Shown here: piece by piece, positions 8,780 to 17,195 of the stretch
Numbering within the stretch: position 1 is the first letter of the stretch
How the letters are laid out: each line of letters opens with the position of its first letter
Assembly: GCA_040877625.1 (NCBI GenBank)
Contig: JBBDNK010000036.1
Coordinates: 1-64,000 of the forward strand
DNA length: 64,000 nt
Reading direction: 5' to 3'
DNA from: Methylonatrum sp040877625
Lineage (GTDB): Bacteria; Pseudomonadota; Gammaproteobacteria; Nitrococcales; Aquisalimonadaceae
Position numbers and translations under genes: made by a program
The notes under the pieces: model-generated
The model's input: the letters and a program-made list of their open reading frames with translations, nothing else
What the model was told of the DNA's origin: nothing
The model's database searches: none

Positions 8780-8784
8780 CTGTA

Positions 8785-9852
8785 TCAGAACATCTCCGTG
8801 CGGTTGGCGGCGGGCACCATGCGCACCGGCTCATCCATGGCCTGCATGGCCAGAACCGCCTCGCGGATCAATGAGGGGCCGCGGTAGATGAGGCCCGTAT
8901 AGATCTGTACCAGGCTCGCGCCGGCGCGCAGTTTCATGGTTGCGTCGGCGCCGGAGAGTATTCCGCCGATGCCGATGATCGGAATCGCACCCTGCAGGTG
9001 CTCCGCCAACTGGGCAATGACGGTGTTTGAACGCCCCAGCAGCGGCCGACCGCTCAGGCCACCGGCTTCCTCGCCATGCCGCTGGTCCCGCACCGCCTCG
9101 CGATCAAGCGTGGTGTTGGTGGCGGCGACGGCGTCGATACGGTGACGCAGCAAGGCTTCCGCCACTCCCTGGAGCTGTTCGTCGGTCATGTCGGGGGCAA
9201 TTTTTACCACCAGGGGAACATAACGGTTCCAGGCCACGGCCAGACGCATCTGTTCGCCCTTCACCGCACCCAGCAGATCATCCAGCATCCCGCCGTGCTG
9301 CAAATCCCTCAGTCCCGGCGTATTGGGAGAGGACACGTTAATGGTGACGTAGCTGGCGTGCGGGTAGACCTTTTGCAGACAGATCAGGTAGTCGTCCACG
9401 GCCCGTTCGACCGGCGTATCGGCGTTCTTGCCGATATTGATGCCCAGAATGCCCTTGTAGCCCGATGACACCGCCCGCTCCACCAGGTAGTCGACACCCT
9501 TGTTATTGAAACCCATGCGGTTGATCAAGGCCTCTGAGCGCGGCAAGCGGAACATGCGCGGCCGCGGGTTGCCGGGCTGCGGGCGGGGCGTCACGGTACC
9601 TACCTCGATAAAACCGAACCCCAGTGCCGCCATGGCGCGAATGTAGTCACCGTTCTTGTCGAGGCCCGCGGCCAGGCCCACCGGATTGGGGAATCTGAGC
9701 CCCAACAGTTCCCGCTCCAGAGGCGGCGCGGATGCCCCCAGCAAGCGCGTCAGATGCAACGGCCTTGTCAGGCGCAGGGAACGCAACGCCAGGGCATGCG
9801 CTGTTTCGGGATCCAACCGGAACAACAGGCCGCGAAGAAGCTTGTATGGCAT
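8785..9852 (-). CDS. pyrD: Dihydroorotate dehydrogenase (quinone), class 2
   Basis: Membrane-associated flavoenzyme of pyrimidine synthesis that oxidises dihydroorotate to orotate and passes electrons to quinone. The 355-residue length and the N-terminal amphipathic helix region (YKLLRGLLFRLDPETAH) are those of class 2 enzymes. The FMN barrel shows NPVGLAAGLDKNGD, TVTPRPQPGNPRPR and NVSSPNTPGLR; the last contains the serine base expected for class 2, and IIGIGGILSG binds phosphate. It is transcribed towards the tRNA-Ser gene and away from the ParA gene. Confidence 0.96.
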   Translation of the reverse strand: MPYKLLRGLLFRLDPETAHALALRSLRLTRPLHLTRLLGASAPPLERELLGLRFPNPVGLAAGLDKNGDYIRAMAALGFGFIEVGTVTPRPQPGNPRPRMFRLPRSEALINRMGFNNKGVDYLVERAVSSGYKGILGINIGKNADTPVERAVDDYLICLQKVYPHASYVTINVSSPNTPGLRDLQHGGMLDDLLGAVKGEQMRLAVAWNRYVPLVVKIAPDMTDEQLQGVAEALLRHRIDAVAATNTTLDREAVRDQRHGEEAGGLSGRPLLGRSNTVIAQLAEHLQGAIPIIGIGGILSGADATMKLRAGASLVQIYTGLIYRGPSLIREAVLAMQAMDEPVRMVPAANRTEMF

Positions 9853-10034
9853 AAGTCAGGATATCCAGATTAGCGTGTAAATAGATCGCACGCCCGGTCA
9901 CCCACTCTGTCGATCTTGCTCGACCGGACATGGGGCATTGCGTACACTCGGACGGGCACATGCTGCAGCGCACTATTTCCCTGTAATCGCGTGTGTGCTT
10001 CCATCCGGCCACTATACCAAGGAGCGCCCAGTTC

Positions 10035-10808
10035 ATGCGCCGCGTGATCTTCAACCAGAAAGGGGGTGTGGGCAAGTCCACCATTACCTGTAACCTGGCA
10101 GCCATCAGCGCCTTGCGCGGCCGCCGAACGCTGGTGGTGGACCTCGACCCGCAGGCAAACTCAACCGGCTACCTGCTCGGCCATCGCGACGGTGAGCTCG
10201 AGGACGGCCTGGCCGCGCTTTTCGAGCAGATGCTCAGTCTCCGCCTGTACGGCAAGAACACCGCCGAATTCGTCCATTCCACGCCGTTCGAGAACCTCGA
10301 CATCATGCCCTCGAGCCGGGCGCTGGAAGATCTGCAGGGCAAGCTCGAATCGCGCTACAAGATCTACAAGCTGAAGGAAGCGCTGGAAGAACTGGAGGGC
10401 AGCTATGATGCCATCTACGTGGATACGCCCCCGGCGCTGAACTTCTACACCCGTTCGGCGCTCATTGCCGGCGACCGCTGCCTGATCCCGTTCGATTGCG
10501 ATGACTTCTCCCGCCGGGCCCTGTATGAGCTGCTCGAGAACGTGGCGGAAATCCGCGCGGACCACAACGCGGGCTTACTGGTGGAAGGTATTATCGTCAA
10601 TCAGTACCAGGCCCGTGCCAACGTCATCCGTCAGGCCGTTGAGGATCTGCGCGCCGAAGGCCACCCCGTGCTGGAGCCACCGCTGTCGGCGTCGGTCAAG
10701 GTTCGGGAATCGCACGAACGCTGCGTGCCGCTGGTACTGCTGGCACCAAAGCATAAAGTAGCGCTGGAATACATGGCGCTCTACGAAAATCTGGAAAGAA
10801 AAAAGTAG
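10035..10808 (+). CDS. Orphan ParA/Soj-family ATPase
   Basis: A 257-residue deviant-Walker ATPase: NQKGGVGKST at residues 6-15 with the signature lysine, a Walker A' VVDLDPQANST, and YVDTPPA as the Walker B region. No ParB/Spo0J-like gene is adjacent, so it is an orphan ParA of the group that positions chromosomes, plasmids or protein complexes at the pole or over the nucleoid. ATG at 10035 is chosen over the upstream start at 9993 because AAGGAGCG precedes it and the motif then begins in the usual place. It converges on the pilin gene across a shared terminator. Cargo unknown. Confidence 0.85.
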   Translation: MRRVIFNQKGGVGKSTITCNLAAISALRGRRTLVVDLDPQANSTGYLLGHRDGELEDGLAALFEQMLSLRLYGKNTAEFVHSTPFENLDIMPSSRALEDLQGKLESRYKIYKLKEALEELEGSYDAIYVDTPPALNFYTRSALIAGDRCLIPFDCDDFSRRALYELLENVAEIRADHNAGLLVEGIIVNQYQARANVIRQAVEDLRAEGHPVLEPPLSASVKVRESHERCVPLVLLAPKHKVALEYMALYENLERKK

Positions 10809-10848
10809 CCGGAAATGGAAACGATTCAGACGGGAAGATATTACAACA

Positions 10849-10877
10849 AAGGCTTCCGGCGACGGGCCGGAAGCCTT
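10849..10877. terminator. Bidirectional terminator between the ParA gene and mshA
   Basis: A perfect 12-bp inverted repeat, AAGGCTTCCGGC (10849-10860) and GCCGGAAGCCTT (10866-10877), with loop GACGG, lies between the convergent ParA and pilin stop codons. On the minus strand the stem is followed by TGTTGTAA, giving a modest U-rich tail for the msh operon; on the plus strand the tail is poor (GCAGTT). Confidence 0.75.
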
Positions 10878-10889
10878 GCAGTTCAAGGA

Positions 10890-11270
10890 TCAGCTTGAAG
10901 TACGAATACCCGTGAACTCTGCCGTGTTGGTGGATGAATCCTGTGTCAGGGTACACGCGGTAGTATCACCTGGATCGGCACCAATCACGCCGGCCGTGAT
11001 GGTATACCCATCCAGGGCGGCATTAAGCAGGCCTTCAACGTCAGTACAGTTCTCGATCGTGCTGTCGGCTTCCGCCGGCGTCACCACGAATTTTGCATAA
11101 TTGAGCGCGGACGCGGTGGTCAGCGAACCGGCCTGCGCACTGAGCGCGGCGGATTCGGCCTCGGCACTCAGGTTGATGAACCTTGGCGCGGCGACTGCCG
11201 CCAGCACGCCCAGGATAACAATGACAACAACCAGCTCTATGAGCGTGAAGCCTGCGTTTTTCCTGATCAT
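10890..11270 (-). CDS. mshA: MSHA-type major pilin (type IV pilin-like)
   Basis: A 126-residue prepilin. A seven-residue leader MIRKNAG precedes the processed N terminus FTLIELVVVIVILGVLAA, with the conserved Glu at mature position 5. Two cysteines in the C-terminal half (ENCTD and TTACTL) can form the disulfide loop of a pilin. It is the last gene of the msh operon, 111 bases after mshF, and has its own strong AAGGGGA ribosome binding site, consistent with higher expression than the assembly genes. The mature protein is short for MshA, so a minor pseudopilin role cannot be excluded. Confidence 0.75.
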   Translation of the reverse strand: MIRKNAGFTLIELVVVIVILGVLAAVAAPRFINLSAEAESAALSAQAGSLTTASALNYAKFVVTPAEADSTIENCTDVEGLLNAALDGYTITAGVIGADPGDTTACTLTQDSSTNTAEFTGIRTSS

Positions 11271-11381
11271 CTTTATTCCCCTTGATTATTGATCGCTTGT
11301 GCCCGATGCGGTTTTGCCATCAGAAAACACTTACAGCGAGATATTACACAGAAAAACTCAATCAACAATGTGAAACAGCTA

Positions 11382-11861
11382 CTATTTGGACTCAATTCTC
11401 AGCCACATTCTTCTTTTGTCCTCCCCCTCGATCACGATCTTCAATAAAAGCACCCGGCCGGGTAAGTTATTCGGAAGACCGGCGGTTTCATGGCGTGTGC
11501 GATACAACAACACACCCTCGCGTTCATCAAACCACCAGCTACCCGGAGCCACTTCCTTGATATCCACTGAATCAGCACTGCCCTCATAGCCTGCCGGCCT
11601 ATCCTCCAGCAGCTGAACCGGGTTGCTACCCGGTGCCGGAGGCACGCGTTTACCGATGGCGGCCAGCGCCACCGCCGTTCGCATTGCATCCACACTGGTC
11701 TGCAGCGTGAGCGTCTCGACGTGACTTTGCAGATGCTCGATCCGGTTCATGATCGCCAGCCCCAGCATGGAAACCAGCACCGCGACCACCGCGTATTCCA
11801 GGTAACGGCGACTTCTGCGTTGGTAGCGTGCACCGACATTTCTCCCGGCTGCCCGTAACAT
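11382..11861 (-). CDS. mshF: MshF-like accessory protein of MSHA pilus biogenesis
   Basis: A 159-residue bitopic membrane protein. A basic N terminus (RYQRRSRR) precedes one transmembrane helix (about 21-41, LEYAVVAVLVSMLGLAIM) and a periplasmic domain ending KRRMWLRIESK. Overall shape and position, directly after mshG and before mshA, match MshF, whose biochemical role is unknown. Sequence-level recognition is weak, so the call rests mainly on context. It starts four bases after the mshG stop codon. Confidence 0.65.
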   Translation of the reverse strand: MLRAAGRNVGARYQRRSRRYLEYAVVAVLVSMLGLAIMNRIEHLQSHVETLTLQTSVDAMRTAVALAAIGKRVPPAPGSNPVQLLEDRPAGYEGSADSVDIKEVAPGSWWFDEREGVLLYRTRHETAGLPNNLPGRVLLLKIVIEGEDKRRMWLRIESK

Positions 11862-11865
11862 CCGC

Positions 11866-13086
11866 CTAGCTCAGCGCCGCCGTGCCCAGATCCCACATCG
11901 GCAGGAAGACACCCAGGGCAAGCACCAGCACCATCGCGCCCACGGCCAGGATCAGCACCGGCTCGATGTAGGTACTGAGCTGCCGGAGGTCGTAGTCCAC
12001 CTCCCGTTCATAGAAATCCGCCACCTCTTCCATCATCTGATCGACCTGACCGGTTTCCTCACCCACTGCCAGCATCTGGAGCACCAACGGCGTAAACAAC
12101 CCCGCTGCAACCGCGCTGCGGTAAAGGCTTTCGCCGCGCTCGATGGCACTGCGCATACCCTGTACCCGTCCGGCGATGAAGACATTGTCAGTCGCGCGGG
12201 CGACCACCGTCAGCGCGGTGATCACTGGCACGCCGGAGCGCAGGGCCATGCTAAAGGAGCGGGCGAACCGCGCCAGCGTGGCACGCAGAACGATATCGCC
12301 GATAATGGGGATGCGGATCCGCAGCCGGTCCCACAATGGCTCCGCGATACCACCCTCTCCCGTCGCCAGCCGGAAGCCGATCACCGCGACGATGATCGTG
12401 CCCAACAGCCAGTAGCGCCAGGTAACAAAAAAGCTCGACGTTGTCAGCAGGACCTGGGTGGCCCAGGGCAGGTCGGCGCCGAAGCTTTCAAACAAGCGGG
12501 CAAAGGCGGGAATGACAAAGATGTTGAGTACAGCCACCGCAATGGAGATGGCGACCAGCACGATGACGGGGTAGCGCATGGCGCTTCTGATGCGGTCGCG
12601 GGTATCCTTCTCGGTCTCCAGGTTTCGGGCAAGCTGGGCAAAGGCTTCCTCCAGGCGACCCGATTCTTCACCAACACGGATAATACTCACGTACAGGGCC
12701 GAGAAAACGTCGGGATAGCTGGACATGGCATCTCCCAGACTGCGCCCGGATTCCAGCTCGTCGGCCACGGCGCGCAGGACATCAGCCTGCCTGCGGTTGC
12801 GGGTCGTGGACGCCAAGCCCAGAATAGCCTGGATGATTGGTACGCCCGCCTTGGTCAGGGAAATCATCTGGCGGCTGAATATGATCAGATCCGTCAGGGT
12901 TACCTTTTGTTGAAACAGCTTCGGACCCGAGCGCCTGCTGCCGCCTGTCCTGGTGCGACGGATGTGCACCGGGGTCACGCCTCTGGCAAGCAGCTGATCA
13001 GCAACGGCCTCGGCGGAGCCGCCTTCGATATGCCCTTCCACCCGGTCGCCGCGATTGTCACGCGCCTGATAATGGAACTGTGCCAT
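11866..13086 (-). CDS. mshG: MshG, inner-membrane platform protein of the MSHA pilus (PilC/GspF family)
   Basis: A 406-residue polytopic platform protein with the duplicated GspF domain. The first repeat (about residues 75-200) contains FSRQMISLTKAGVPI and the second (about 275-400) contains FARSFSMALRSGVPV; hydrophobic segments lie near 170-190, 225-245 and 375-400. It anchors the assembly ATPase MshE and moves pilins into the fibre. It lies between mshE and mshF with short intergenic gaps in a single transcription unit. Confidence 0.93.
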   Translation of the reverse strand: MAQFHYQARDNRGDRVEGHIEGGSAEAVADQLLARGVTPVHIRRTRTGGSRRSGPKLFQQKVTLTDLIIFSRQMISLTKAGVPIIQAILGLASTTRNRRQADVLRAVADELESGRSLGDAMSSYPDVFSALYVSIIRVGEESGRLEEAFAQLARNLETEKDTRDRIRSAMRYPVIVLVAISIAVAVLNIFVIPAFARLFESFGADLPWATQVLLTTSSFFVTWRYWLLGTIIVAVIGFRLATGEGGIAEPLWDRLRIRIPIIGDIVLRATLARFARSFSMALRSGVPVITALTVVARATDNVFIAGRVQGMRSAIERGESLYRSAVAAGLFTPLVLQMLAVGEETGQVDQMMEEVADFYEREVDYDLRQLSTYIEPVLILAVGAMVLVLALGVFLPMWDLGTAALS

Positions 13087-13111
13087 GTCCCTTTACCCGC
13101 CGTTCCTGGTA

Positions 13112-14911
13112 TCAGTCATGATCATCCACCGGTGCTGTCGGCGAATCGCCGCCGGCCTGCATTGACAGGTCGACTCGCGACTCGTCAACCTCCCCGGCTA
13201 CGCGCAACACTTCGTCCAGAGACGTTATGCCCCGCCGGGCGTAATCCAGCGCCGCCCTGCCGAGGCTGTGAAACTGATCGCCGGACTGCGCAAGTTGCGC
13301 GAAGTCCGTGAGGTCATTCCGCCGCAGCGCGTCCGCCATGGCGCCACTGAGCTCAAGCATCTCGTAAACACCGATACGGCCGCGGTAGCCTGTCTGATTG
13401 CAGCGATTACATCCCCTGCCCCGGTGAAAACCGCCATCCGCCGCTCCCTCGCCCAGCAGGCTGACCAGCATGTCCCGCTCGTCCTGGTCGGGCACGTGGG
13501 ATTCGGAGCAGTTGTCGCACACCTGACGTAACAGCCGCTGAGCGATGATCGCGCGCAGCGATGCCGCCAGCAGGAAACTCTCTACACCCATGTCCAGCAG
13601 CCGCACGGCTGTGGAAACAGCGTCATTGGTATGCAGCGTAGACAGCACAAGGTGTCCGGTAACGGCCGCGCGAAGACCGATCTCCGCCGTCTCCTGGTCA
13701 CGTATTTCGCCGACCAGGACGATGTCGGGGTCCTGGCGCAGGGCGGATCGCAGTACCCGACCAAACGTCAGCCCGATCGGTTCCCGGACCTGCACCTGGT
13801 TGACGCGCGGAATGCGGTACTCCACGGGATCCTCGACGGTGATGATCTTGCGGGACGGATCGTTGAGCTCGGACAGTGCCGCATACAGGGTGGTGGTCTT
13901 GCCGCTGCCCGTCGGGCCGGTGACCAGAATCATGCCGTGGGGGCGACGCAGCAGACGGCGGAAACGCACCAGCATGGCCGGCGGCATGCCCAACTGCTCG
14001 AGATTGAGCAGGCCGGCCGATTGATCCAGCAAACGCATGACCACCGACTCGCCGTGCTGAATGGGCATGGTGGACAAGCGAACATCGATGCTCCTGTTGC
14101 GGACCCGGACATTGAATCGCCCGTCCTGCGGCAAACGCCTCTCGGAGATATTGAGGCCGGCCATGAGCTTGAGGCGAAGGATCAACGCCGGCGCGATCCG
14201 GGCCTCCTTCATGACGTGCTCCTGGAGCACGCCGTCGACCCGCTGGCGTATGCGCAGGCTCTGCTCATCCGGCTCGATGTGAATGTCTGAGGCCTGTACC
14301 TGCACGGCGTCCTCGAAGAGCGTCCGCAATAGCCGCATGACCGGCGCATCATCGGTGCTGGCCGCGCTTTCGGCTTCCTGCAGATCCGTCTCGTCCGCCG
14401 ACCCGATGGACAGCTCCTCGTCCAGCTCTTCAGCCAAGTTGCTGATTTCAGCGGAGCGGCGGTAAACCTGGTCGAGGGCGGTGAGAAGGTCCGTTTCCCG
14501 GACCAGGGCCTGACGTACCGGGCGGCCGAGCAACCGAGCCAGTTCATCATGCGCGAACAGATCGGTGGGGTCGGACATGCCGACCAGGGCTTCATCGTCC
14601 CGCAACTCCAGCAACAGGGTGCGGAACCGTCGGGCGTGGGTTTCCGGGAGTGCGCGCGCCACATCCGGCATATACCGATAGGTGGCCAGATCCACGTAGG
14701 GCAAGTCCAGTTGGCGGGACAGAAAGCGGTGCAGATCTTCATCGTCGATCAGGCGCATCTCCACCAGCACGCGCCCGATCCTGCGGCCGCTGCGCTTCTG
14801 CTCGGCCAGTGCCTGCTGTAGTTGCTCGGCGGTGATCAGGCCATGCTCGACCAGCAGATCCCCGATGCGGATCCGCTTGCGTATCTGCTGCGGCGCGTCG
14901 TTAGTTGTCAT
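13112..14911 (-). CDS. mshE: MshE, pilus extension ATPase with c-di-GMP-binding N-terminal repeats
   Basis: A 599-residue GspE/PilB-type hexameric ATPase that powers pilus extension. The N terminus has two tandem MshEN repeats, RIGDLLVEHGLI (about 15-26) followed by RIGRVLVEMRLI (about 44-55) and FLSRQLDLPYV, the type known to bind c-di-GMP. The ATPase core has Walker A GPTGSGKTTT, the Asp and His boxes, Walker B VLVGEIRD, and a zinc tetracysteine (CDNC and CNRC). A long acidic linker (EELDEELSIGSADETD) joins the two halves. Expected length; four bases separate it from mshN. Confidence 0.95.
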   Translation of the reverse strand: MTTNDAPQQIRKRIRIGDLLVEHGLITAEQLQQALAEQKRSGRRIGRVLVEMRLIDDEDLHRFLSRQLDLPYVDLATYRYMPDVARALPETHARRFRTLLLELRDDEALVGMSDPTDLFAHDELARLLGRPVRQALVRETDLLTALDQVYRRSAEISNLAEELDEELSIGSADETDLQEAESAASTDDAPVMRLLRTLFEDAVQVQASDIHIEPDEQSLRIRQRVDGVLQEHVMKEARIAPALILRLKLMAGLNISERRLPQDGRFNVRVRNRSIDVRLSTMPIQHGESVVMRLLDQSAGLLNLEQLGMPPAMLVRFRRLLRRPHGMILVTGPTGSGKTTTLYAALSELNDPSRKIITVEDPVEYRIPRVNQVQVREPIGLTFGRVLRSALRQDPDIVLVGEIRDQETAEIGLRAAVTGHLVLSTLHTNDAVSTAVRLLDMGVESFLLAASLRAIIAQRLLRQVCDNCSESHVPDQDERDMLVSLLGEGAADGGFHRGRGCNRCNQTGYRGRIGVYEMLELSGAMADALRRNDLTDFAQLAQSGDQFHSLGRAALDYARRGITSLDEVLRVAGEVDESRVDLSMQAGGDSPTAPVDDHD

Positions 14912-14914
14912 CCG

Positions 14915-16273
14915 CTAGTTCCCTAACCGTTCTATACGGTCTCTGATAAATGTGGCGAGTTCCGCCTCCAGGCCCCCGGCATCCCGCGCCCTGCGGTATG
15001 CCGCTGCTGCACGGTCGGTCTGCCCATCATCCTCCAGAGAAAGCCCCAGACCGAGCCACCAGACAGCCTCTCCCGGATGCTCCCTGACCAGATCCCGGTA
15101 CAGGGCGGCGGCTTCCGCCGCCTGGTTGGTCTGCTGGTAAAGCCCTGCCAGCAGCGCATGGTAGCTGCCGTCCCCCACGGTTTTCGGCAGGCTGCGCTCC
15201 AGCACCGCCACCGCGCCCCGAGGATTTCCTTCCCTTACATGCAGGCGAGCCAGTCGGGTTGCATAGGGCGTATGATCGGGCGCGCTTTCCAGGCCCTGTT
15301 CAAGCACCGTCATGGCTTCGCTTGTTCGCCCTTCGGAGCTGAGCACGCGGGCGAGCAGCTCCCGCACCGGCCGCAGATCGGCTTCCAGCTCAAGGGCCTG
15401 CTCCAGCCCTCTGATGCCGGCATCGGTACGGCCGCTCTGGAGGTCGGATACCGCTTGCCTGTATAACCTGCGTGCGCGGGGTGCCGACTGACCCCGTACC
15501 GGGCTGCGGACCATATGCCCCTCGCCGACACTCTCCGCCTGCCGGGCAGCGGGCTCGATAGCCGGACCCTCGCTGATCGCCGGCACAGGTGGTCGGGTGG
15601 CTGGCACTGGATCGGGCCTAACAATTTCCGGTAACTGACGGAGAGAATCCGCGGCCGCATGGCGCACAAAATCGAGCCGGAAAACGGCACCGCCATCGGC
15701 CTGCTGACGCATCACCGCCTGGGTCTGCATATCGGCGTCGAACCGCAATACCAGCTCCATTCCCTCCTGCTGCTGGCGGATATCCACCGCCAACAGTTCG
15801 GGAACCAGGCTAACCAGATCCGGAAGGTCCGCCGCCAGGCGCACCCCCGGAAGGTGCAGACGCATGGTCTTGCCGGCTTCCTCCAGCTCATGCTCAACGC
15901 TGCCGTCCAGTATTAATTCCAGCCGGTGACGCCGCGCGGTTTCCGTCAGCGCCGCCTCGATGAGAAGCACCTGTGGTGCCGAAGCCCGCGGTGATGCCAG
16001 CTGTTGCTCGGGTGTTACCGGCACCACCTCGGCTGAACGCGTCCCGGTCGCGGGATCCGCCCTGAACTGGCTCAGACCTGGCATGCTCCACTCGGCGATG
16101 AGATACCAGGCCGCCGCCGTTGCCGCCAGCAATAGAAACGCCAGGCCGGCGGCCAGCCGAAAAGTGCCCAGACGGCTCCTGCCGGTGCCGGTACGAACGC
16201 CGGGCGGCAGTCCGTGCCCCGGCGGCCCACGGCGCCGGTCAAGATCCCGCAACATGTCGTTTATCAGGCTCAT
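14915..16273 (-). CDS. mshN: MshN-like TPR protein of MSHA biogenesis
   Basis: A 452-residue bitopic protein. It begins MSLINDMLRDLDRR, the classic N terminus of this family, has one transmembrane segment at about 45-66 (RLAAGLAFLLLAATAAAW) and a C-terminal half made of TPR helices (AVSDLQSGRTDAGIRGLEQ onward to about residue 440). Its role is probably scaffolding in the periplasm. The frame is open upstream to 16345, but ATG at 16273 overlaps the mshM stop codon (ATGA) and starts at the conserved motif. Confidence 0.85.
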   Translation of the reverse strand: MSLINDMLRDLDRRRGPPGHGLPPGVRTGTGRSRLGTFRLAAGLAFLLLAATAAAWYLIAEWSMPGLSQFRADPATGTRSAEVVPVTPEQQLASPRASAPQVLLIEAALTETARRHRLELILDGSVEHELEEAGKTMRLHLPGVRLAADLPDLVSLVPELLAVDIRQQQEGMELVLRFDADMQTQAVMRQQADGGAVFRLDFVRHAAADSLRQLPEIVRPDPVPATRPPVPAISEGPAIEPAARQAESVGEGHMVRSPVRGQSAPRARRLYRQAVSDLQSGRTDAGIRGLEQALELEADLRPVRELLARVLSSEGRTSEAMTVLEQGLESAPDHTPYATRLARLHVREGNPRGAVAVLERSLPKTVGDGSYHALLAGLYQQTNQAAEAAALYRDLVREHPGEAVWWLGLGLSLEDDGQTDRAAAAYRRARDAGGLEAELATFIRDRIERLGN

Positions 16274-17181
16274 GGCACCGGCATTCCCTGAAGATAGGCA
16301 CCAAAGCCCAGCAACATCAGCACGGCGACGGCACCCATGGCCCACACCGCCGGCGACCTTGCATTGCTGGACGTTGCATCATCCGTATCCCGAACAGCCC
16401 GGCCCACGCAACTCCGGTTGACACGATGGCTGCCGCGCCCATAGGCCACCAGCAACGCCTTGTGCGCAAGCACATTGACCAGCCTGGGAATACCCCGGCT
16501 GCCACGGACGATGGCACGAACGGCGCCGCCATCGAACAGAGGCTCACCCCCATGGCCGGCGCGGATGACTCTGAATTCGAGGTAGTCTTCAACGGCATCG
16601 GCCGCAAGGGGCTCCAGGCGGTGATGAAAGGTGATGCGCTGACGTAATTGCCGCAAGCGGTGCTGAGCCAGCCTCTGCTCCAGTTCCGGTTGTGCGAACA
16701 TCACCACCTGCAACAAACGGCTGCGTTCAGTTTCAAGGTTGGTCAATAGCCGCAGGGCCTCCAGGGCATCATCCGGCATGGACTGACATTCATCGAGCAC
16801 CACCACCACCGGACGTCCCGCTTCCGTCTGCTCCAGGAGGCGCCGGTTGATCATGCTGAGCAGCCGGTGCTGACCAAGATTCCTGGCCGGATCCAGCCCC
16901 AGTTCCTCTGCCAGCGCCTGGCGCACCCCGTTGGCGTTCAGGTGCGGATTCGGGATCCATGCAGTGCAGAAATCCCGCTCCAGCTCGGCGAGCAGCTGCC
17001 GACAAAGCAGGGTTTTCCCGGTGCCCACCTCGCCGGTAAGCAGCACAAACCCTTCATTGGCGCGAACCGCGACCAGCAGCATGTTCAGCGCATCCCGGTG
17101 CGGCACGCTGTTGAAAAAGAACCCTGTATCCGGCGTCAGCCTGAAGGGATAGTCGCTGAAGCCGAAGTGATGCAGGTACAT
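16270..17181 (-). CDS. mshM: MshM, ExeA-like AAA ATPase of MSHA biogenesis
   Basis: A 303-residue ExeA/GspA-type ATPase. The N terminus MYLHHFGFSDYPFRLTPD is diagnostic, the Walker A motif is TGEVGTGKTLL (about 49-59) and the Walker B region is VVVLDECQSM. A hydrophobic helix near the C terminus (WAMGAVAVLMLLGFG) could anchor it in the inner membrane. ExeA relatives help the secretin cross or assemble in peptidoglycan. ATG at 17181 is chosen over the open frame to 17211, which would run into the mshL stop codon. Confidence 0.9.
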   Translation of the reverse strand: MYLHHFGFSDYPFRLTPDTGFFFNSVPHRDALNMLLVAVRANEGFVLLTGEVGTGKTLLCRQLLAELERDFCTAWIPNPHLNANGVRQALAEELGLDPARNLGQHRLLSMINRRLLEQTEAGRPVVVVLDECQSMPDDALEALRLLTNLETERSRLLQVVMFAQPELEQRLAQHRLRQLRQRITFHHRLEPLAADAVEDYLEFRVIRAGHGGEPLFDGGAVRAIVRGSRGIPRLVNVLAHKALLVAYGRGSHRVNRSCVGRAVRDTDDATSSNARSPAVWAMGAVAVLMLLGFGAYLQGMPVP

Positions 17182-17195
17182 GGCACCGCCCCGCC

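Noticed and set aside
16273..16345. N-terminal extensions of mshN, mshM, hom, recJ, eno, nlpD and others in the open frames
   Set aside because: In each case the extension runs into the preceding gene, lacks family similarity, and an internal start at the conserved N terminus has a ribosome binding site or a stop-start overlap.
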